The position numbers were made by a program, and so were the translations under genes. Positions 59,843 to 64,000 of a stretch of DNA of 64,000 nt are shown piece after piece. The notes beneath the pieces are model-generated. The model did no database searches. It was not told the DNA's origin and was given only the letters and a program-made list of their open reading frames with translations. The stretch is from assembly GCA_023334545.1 (NCBI GenBank), contig JAADVB010000013.1:1-64000 (forward strand), read 5' to 3'. Within the stretch, counting starts at the first letter, position 1; every line of letters starts with the position of its first letter. Source of the stretch: Salisapilia sapeloensis (taxonomy: Eukaryota; Oomycota; Peronosporomycetes; Peronosporales; Salisapiliaceae).

Positions 59843-60669
59843 TTATGATTGAAGATCGGCGATGGGGTTCGCGTGGATGGTAATGGACTCGATCGTGATG
59901 TCTTTCTCCGGTCGATGTTTCTTGTTCACTGGAACTTTTTCCATTGCGTCCAACGTTTCGAATCCGTCGATCAGTCTAGTTTTATATAAGAGAAAGAAGG
60001 TTGCATAGAAATCGATTCTCTTACTTGCCAAAGACGGTGTAGACGTTGTTCAAGTGAGGTTGTTTCGCATATGTGATAAAGAATTGCTGCTTGTTCGTAT
60101 TCGGACCACTGTTGGCCATGGAGACGATGCCTCGGCAATTGTGCTATGCAGCCGTTAGGTACATTTCAATGCGGTTGATAACGTCAACGTACTCGATTTT
60201 GAGGATGGAACTCGTCATCGATTGTACCACCCCAAATGCTTTCACCGCCTTTGCCTGTACCAGTGGGATCACCACCTTGGACTATGAAGCCTTTGATATT
60301 CCTATTTAACGGGATTAAGAACAAGCAGTAGGAGGAGTCGGGCGAATACATGTTTACCGGTGGAATGTGGTGTTGTCATAAGCACCACATGCACACAGAG
60401 CGAGAAAGTTCTAGACCAATAGCAACATGAATGCATATTAAAGCTGCAAAAGAAGTGTATAATAAATATACCTGTGCAGTCGTCGGTACTGTATCACAGA
60501 AGACCTCGATTTTCAGGTCACCGAGATTGGTGTGTAGCGTCACAGACTACATACAGCAAGACAAGCACATCATTAGTACAACCTAGCATCAGAGCAATGT
60601 ATATCAAACAGTAAAGCATAGAAAGTAGCCTGCTTTCTGCTCCTATCAAGTCCATAATCCACTCACCAT
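59843..60669 (-). CDS. PPIL3: Cyclophilin, PPIL3-type peptidyl-prolyl isomerase
   Basis: Six exons on the minus strand: 60669-60667, 60546-60472, 60410-60358, 60301-60193, 60143-60025, 59975-59843; 163 residues. Exon 1 is the bare start codon ATG, followed by a GTGAGT donor and a 120-nt intron; exon 2 begins [18 protein letters not shown] as in PPIL3. Cyclophilin core: [59 protein letters not shown], and the end VHGK-like segment [17 protein letters not shown]. The catalytic Arg (FHRNIKGF) is rebuilt across intron 3. PPIL3 is a spliceosome-associated isomerase. The C-terminus [13 protein letters not shown] also matches. Confidence 0.9.
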
Positions 60670-60799
60670 TTCGTTGTCAAATTCGTTGTCAATCTGCCTC
60701 ACTTCATTTCAGTATACACCCAAAAGTGGTACACAAAATACACAAAAGCCAAGACATGGTACAGGAGCTATAAACTATCAAAATTCAATTGTAATGGTT

Positions 60800-62509
60800 C
60801 TATCCGTCGCTCAACGGAGCAAATTCATTCACCTGCTTACTAACTGGAGGCGCATTGCACGTCTCCTGGGCCGGTTCCAATGCCTTCACCTCGTCTTTGG
60901 ATATCGATGGCATTGAAGCGCCATACACTTCCAGATAATTATTCATTCCATACGGCTCTGCTAAGTACGTCTCTTCCATCTCGCCTTTCAGTCGGATCAC
61001 AGCTACTGCGTGAGAGCACGGTATTAAAGTCTCTTGAAAAGATCCGCAGGAACACTGCCGGTTCACCAAATCGACATCAAATGTCCCGTTTACATCCTCC
61101 ACGACCGCTTTATCCGATCGTTGCGTCAGCACCATACAAGCAGGTGCAGTCTCTCGTGCCTTACTTAATAGGTTTTGCGCGAAATTCGAATGCTCAATAC
61201 CGTGTAAAATCGGTCTTCCTCTTCGAACGCGACGTATGCGTACGTCGTAGATCTTTTGCCAAATGCCAAGCAGAGCTTCCAACGCTGGTTTATCACGTTC
61301 ATCTGTCAGGTCATTGCTGACACTCTGAACCAGTTCCAGTGACGTCTGTCCAAAGCGTGGAGCAGGTGACTTGGAAGCTGCGTACATTTCCTTAGACCAA
61401 TGCCGATCTAAATATCGGACTGCCAATTGGTTCATTTCTCGTAGTACATCCATCTTCTGTGTGAATTGATGAGGCGGACTCGTGGCGACGTTATAAAAGG
61501 CGTCTGCTGTCTCCCGACCAAACTTGACAGACATGAGTCGACATAAAGAGTCAGCACAATAGCTCACGTGGGCTCTAGGAAGCATCGTCTGGATCGCTTC
61601 CTGGAGCGCATCGTCCTCTCCTGCACCGCGCAATCGCTCCATGATCATAGAAAATGGCGTTATAGCGAGAGATGGGATGGCACGAATGAGAAGAGACAGG
61701 AAGCGCTGCCAGACATTTGAGTCGACGCGATCGACTAGTGAAAAGGCGAGAAGAGTGCTCGAGCCATTACCATCCATACCTACAGCCAGTAGAAGCTGCA
61801 TGTTGTATGCATGACAGCACGGTGTTTTGCCGATCTCAAGTAGAGGAAGGCTATGAACGAATGCATTGCTACTAATGGATGGAGCGATGAACATACTTCG
61901 AAAGCAACTACCCGTGTCGTCGATTTCAAGGTCGACGACGGCATTCGGATCCTTCATTCGGATCAAATTACATAGTCGAGGGAGGTTGTAGAATTGCGAC
62001 CGCTCTCCTTCTTCCTGCCTCTTTTGTAATAAGCGTAATACTCGATGAGCAGCATGGTAGTCTAATGGTTGGCCGACATGATTTAAAACGGCGTCCTGAA
62101 TATCTTTTGGACGCGTACGTGTCGAGATTTCGAGTAGAGATGGTACCATCTCGGATAAATATCCCAGTCGATTCACGGACGCTCGACGTCGTGGTTTCTC
62201 TGCGTCTGAATCCGGGCTGTCGGGAGATATGCCTTGGGCATCATGAACACACGTGTGATGGTCGATACAGACGGTCACTACAACTTTACCGATACGAGGC
62301 TTCCAGAAAGCTCGTACACGGAATGGACAATCCGGGTATTGAGTGCAGACGACGACGTACACCTGGCGTTTACACTTCTTGTACTTGGTCGTGAACTGAG
62401 CTTGGACGGCCCATCGCCGCATGGCCGCTTTAAAGCCAGCAAAGGTCGAAAACTCTTTACCGAGCGACAGCGCCGCTGGAAAGGTGGACGCATCGAGCGT
62501 GGTCGCCAT
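60800..62509 (-). CDS. MULE transposase-derived protein with SWIM zinc finger
   Basis: A single exon of 569 residues; ATG at 62509. The N-terminus has a MuDR/FAR1-like DNA-binding region: FSTFAGFKAAMRRWAVQAQF, then VVCTQYPDCPFRVRAFW and DHHTCVHDA (a C2H2-like WRKY-GCM1 fold). The middle resembles a MULE transposase core, but the catalytic acidic residues are not clearly arranged; DDTGSCFRSMF and MQLLLAVGMDGNGSSTLLAFSLVD correspond to the usual transposase strands. Near the C-terminus CSCGSFQETLIPCSHAVAV is a complete SWIM finger. There are no internal stops, and no terminal inverted repeats were noticed. Inferred to be a domesticated (host-gene) transposase or an old intact copy. A second partial relative lies at 63794. 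Confidence 0.75.
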   Translation of the reverse strand: MATTLDASTFPAALSLGKEFSTFAGFKAAMRRWAVQAQFTTKYKKCKRQVYVVVCTQYPDCPFRVRAFWKPRIGKVVVTVCIDHHTCVHDAQGISPDSPDSDAEKPRRRASVNRLGYLSEMVPSLLEISTRTRPKDIQDAVLNHVGQPLDYHAAHRVLRLLQKRQEEGERSQFYNLPRLCNLIRMKDPNAVVDLEIDDTGSCFRSMFIAPSISSNAFVHSLPLLEIGKTPCCHAYNMQLLLAVGMDGNGSSTLLAFSLVDRVDSNVWQRFLSLLIRAIPSLAITPFSMIMERLRGAGEDDALQEAIQTMLPRAHVSYCADSLCRLMSVKFGRETADAFYNVATSPPHQFTQKMDVLREMNQLAVRYLDRHWSKEMYAASKSPAPRFGQTSLELVQSVSNDLTDERDKPALEALLGIWQKIYDVRIRRVRRGRPILHGIEHSNFAQNLLSKARETAPACMVLTQRSDKAVVEDVNGTFDVDLVNRQCSCGSFQETLIPCSHAVAVIRLKGEMEETYLAEPYGMNNYLEVYGASMPSISKDEVKALEPAQETCNAPPVSKQVNEFAPLSDG

Positions 62510-62841
62510 TAATTTCTTCGTGGATGGACAGGCCAAGGTCGTACGATTAGTGTACTTCTGTCTACCAAAGGCTTCTCGCAGTTGTTTGTTATGGTTAGAA
62601 ACATGTTAGGATCATAGGTAACATCAATCCCACTGTTTGTAGCGCTCCCACTTGCTACTCATCAACTGCAGTTCGTTCATTTTTACTAGAGACATGTGCT
62701 ATTTACATGGAGATACAGGAATACATTCGGATTCATCAAAGATTTTCTAGTCGTTTGTTGAAAGAGGTACAATCAAGTGTGTACACACGACGGGTTGTTG
62801 AGATGTTGTGTTTTCGGTTTAGAAAGCAATGAACATGTTCT
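62510..62841. other. Intergenic region, nothing recognised
   Basis: 332 bases between two minus-strand genes. No frame, RNA or inverted terminal repeat of the transposase-derived gene was recognised here by eye. Confidence 0.5.
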
Positions 62842-63708
62842 CTATTCCTCTTCACTTTCGTCGGAAGCGAAGAGCATTTCACAGATGCGGTCGTCGAGTG
62901 ACCACTCGTCTTCACAAGCTGGGAAAGCAAGCAAGAAGGCAATGATATCACTAGGTTCCTGATCCTGTAAATCTAACCATTCGACAATCTCCAAGACGGT
63001 TTTGCCTTCGAAATGGAAATTTGTCACTTGCTCACCAAAGCGGTCATTTTCAGCACTCGTAGCTGACATTGAGCTGTCACGATGAGACTCGGGGTCGTCG
63101 TCAAAGTTACTTTCGTACATCTCTCGAGGGTACTCGGACGGTGTCTGCAGTTCGATTTCGGCCCATAGCTCTTGTTTCGTATGGACACCAAAGCCGACGC
63201 TTACTTTGAAATGCACATGAGTCAATATGGCCGAGTCATCGTTGTCATCGTTTTCGTCGCTTTCAATAGCAGTCGCAGCTTTATATCTAGCGAACTCATA
63301 CTTTACGATAAGCTCTGTCGAGTTATCCTCGACGGCCTTCTTTCGCTTTTTGTTCTTGTGCTGAGAATTGTTCGGGCGTTGCCATACCACTGTGGTTGTC
63401 ATCGTGACGTTACGATCATCGTCATAGCTACATTCATGCTCCTGGACTATCATCGAATCCATAAGATCTTTAAATGCAGTCGTTGGGGTGTCCATTGCGA
63501 CTCCATCGACCAAGTCCTTGGCAGTTGGATGCATGAGCATCTTGCTTTTCAGCCTCTGTGTGTCATACGCACGTTTAGTGTACGCATAGAGCTCCCTGAG
63601 AGCGTCTTCTCTCATTGCAACATCATTCTCTTCTAGTTGTTTCACAGCAGCTTCGGCTGCAGACGCCACGGCACTGCCGATACTACTAAATCGAGCATTT
63701 CCAGTCAT
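62842..63708 (-). CDS. Acidic protein of unknown function
   Basis: A single exon of 288 residues, ATG at 63708. The N-terminal half is helical (AMREDALRELYAYTKRAYDTQ); the centre is a charged region (NSQHKNKKRKKAVED, a possible nuclear signal, then DENDDNDDSA). It is followed by a beta-like VHFKVSVGFGVHTKQELWAEIEL and a helical end, TVLEIVEWLDLQDQEPSDIIAFLLAF, finishing in FASDESEEE. I do not recognise it. It is continuous and well bounded, with an 85-base divergent spacer to the next transposase-derived gene. Its position between two related genes could be chance or mark an old insertion. Confidence 0.6.
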   Translation of the reverse strand: MTGNARFSSIGSAVASAAEAAVKQLEENDVAMREDALRELYAYTKRAYDTQRLKSKMLMHPTAKDLVDGVAMDTPTTAFKDLMDSMIVQEHECSYDDDRNVTMTTTVVWQRPNNSQHKNKKRKKAVEDNSTELIVKYEFARYKAATAIESDENDDNDDSAILTHVHFKVSVGFGVHTKQELWAEIELQTPSEYPREMYESNFDDDPESHRDSSMSATSAENDRFGEQVTNFHFEGKTVLEIVEWLDLQDQEPSDIIAFLLAFPACEDEWSLDDRICEMLFASDESEEE

Positions 63709-63793
63709 TTTGTCTACTTTTGATGTTGTTTCGAACGATTTTCAAACGGTTCGAAAAACCGGACTAGGACACTAAACGCGGACACAAACGAGT

Positions 63794-64000
63794 ATGAACG
63801 TGCCGAAGTGCGGTGCCGACGGAGAAGCTCTTGCTGGGGAAGATTATGCGCTGCATATGAGACAGCAATTCCGATCCTTTGAAGAGTTTAAGACTGCCTT
63901 GTTAAAATGGGCATTGCACGCACACTTCTCTCCTCGCATTCGATATTCGAATAAGCGCTATAAAGTCGCTGTCTGTATGAACGCACCGAAAGAATGTCCC
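63794..64000 (+). CDS. MULE transposase-derived protein, N-terminal part (cut by window edge)
   Basis: An open frame from the ATG at 63794 to the end of the window, 69 codons. The segment FRSFEEFKTALLKWALHAHF, then NKRYKVAVCMNAPKECP, parallels FSTFAGFKAAMRRWAVQAQF and the VVVCTQYPDCP stretch of the gene at 60800-62509. So a second family member begins here, in divergent orientation. Its core and SWIM finger, if any, are outside the window. Confidence 0.65.
   Translation, partial: MNVPKCGADGEALAGEDYALHMRQQFRSFEEFKTALLKWALHAHFSPRIRYSNKRYKVAVCMNAPKECP

Noticed and set aside
1-64000. CRISPR arrays, prokaryotic operons or phage genes
   Set aside because: Spliceosomal introns throughout, eukaryote-only families and no regularly spaced direct repeats seen on reading.

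Overview
The window is nuclear DNA of a compact eukaryote, and the best fit is an oomycete. Genes lie close together on both strands. Most introns are 49-64 nt with GT...AG ends, often with a CTAAC-like branch site, and the standard code is used. An elicitin-like secreted protein at 34465-34800 is the strongest lineage marker. TCATT(N4)AWTT-like motifs just upstream of several starts resemble the oomycete initiator/FPR core promoter. A sperm-tail PG-rich/IQ protein suggests flagellated zoospores are kept. The genus cannot be fixed from this sequence.

Layout. 1-8 kb: the end of a tRNA-Cys gene, a twin CX9C COA4-like protein, a PP2A B'' subunit, a small three-exon gene of unknown role, a UBE3A-type HECT ligase and a VHS-GAT endocytic adaptor. 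8-12 kb: three tandem coiled-coil paralogs and an unrecognised six-exon helical protein. 12-24 kb: CCT delta, a histidine phosphatase, a PX-GOLD-PH membrane protein, a CGGC thioredoxin, a GDSL esterase, the flagellar-type protein and a gamma-glutamyltransferase. 24-34 kb: intronless UTP10/HEATR1, a BMT5-like rRNA methyltransferase and a nine-exon mercaptopyruvate sulfurtransferase. 33.4-36 kb: an AT-rich, gene-poor island holding only the elicitin-like gene. 36-46 kb: RPA-interacting protein, TMEM128, glycerol-3-phosphate dehydrogenase, an AGC kinase with duplicated UBA-like modules, an unrecognised helical protein and quinolinate phosphoribosyltransferase. 47-64 kb: a B-box/Mei2-like RNA-binding protein, RAD16-type helicase, ARL2, a GGNBP2-like protein, a CCDC130-type splicing factor, a sarcosine-oxidase-like flavoenzyme, a PP2C-type phosphatase, cyclophilin PPIL3 and two MULE-transposase-derived genes around an acidic unknown.

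Most genes are unrelated housekeeping functions placed side by side, so there is no operon-like pathway. Loose themes are ribosome biogenesis (UTP10, BMT5-like), splicing (CCDC130, PPIL3), DNA repair (RAD16, RPAIN) and membrane traffic (VHS-GAT, PX-GOLD-PH, ARL2). Exon structures were worked out by hand from splice signals, reading frame and family resemblance. Start codons are the least certain element. No strong candidate for a wholly new multi-gene system was seen. The most unusual items are the PX-GOLD-PH protein ending in a di-lysine motif, the kinase with internal UBA-like duplication, the tandem coiled-coil family and the paired transposase-derived genes.
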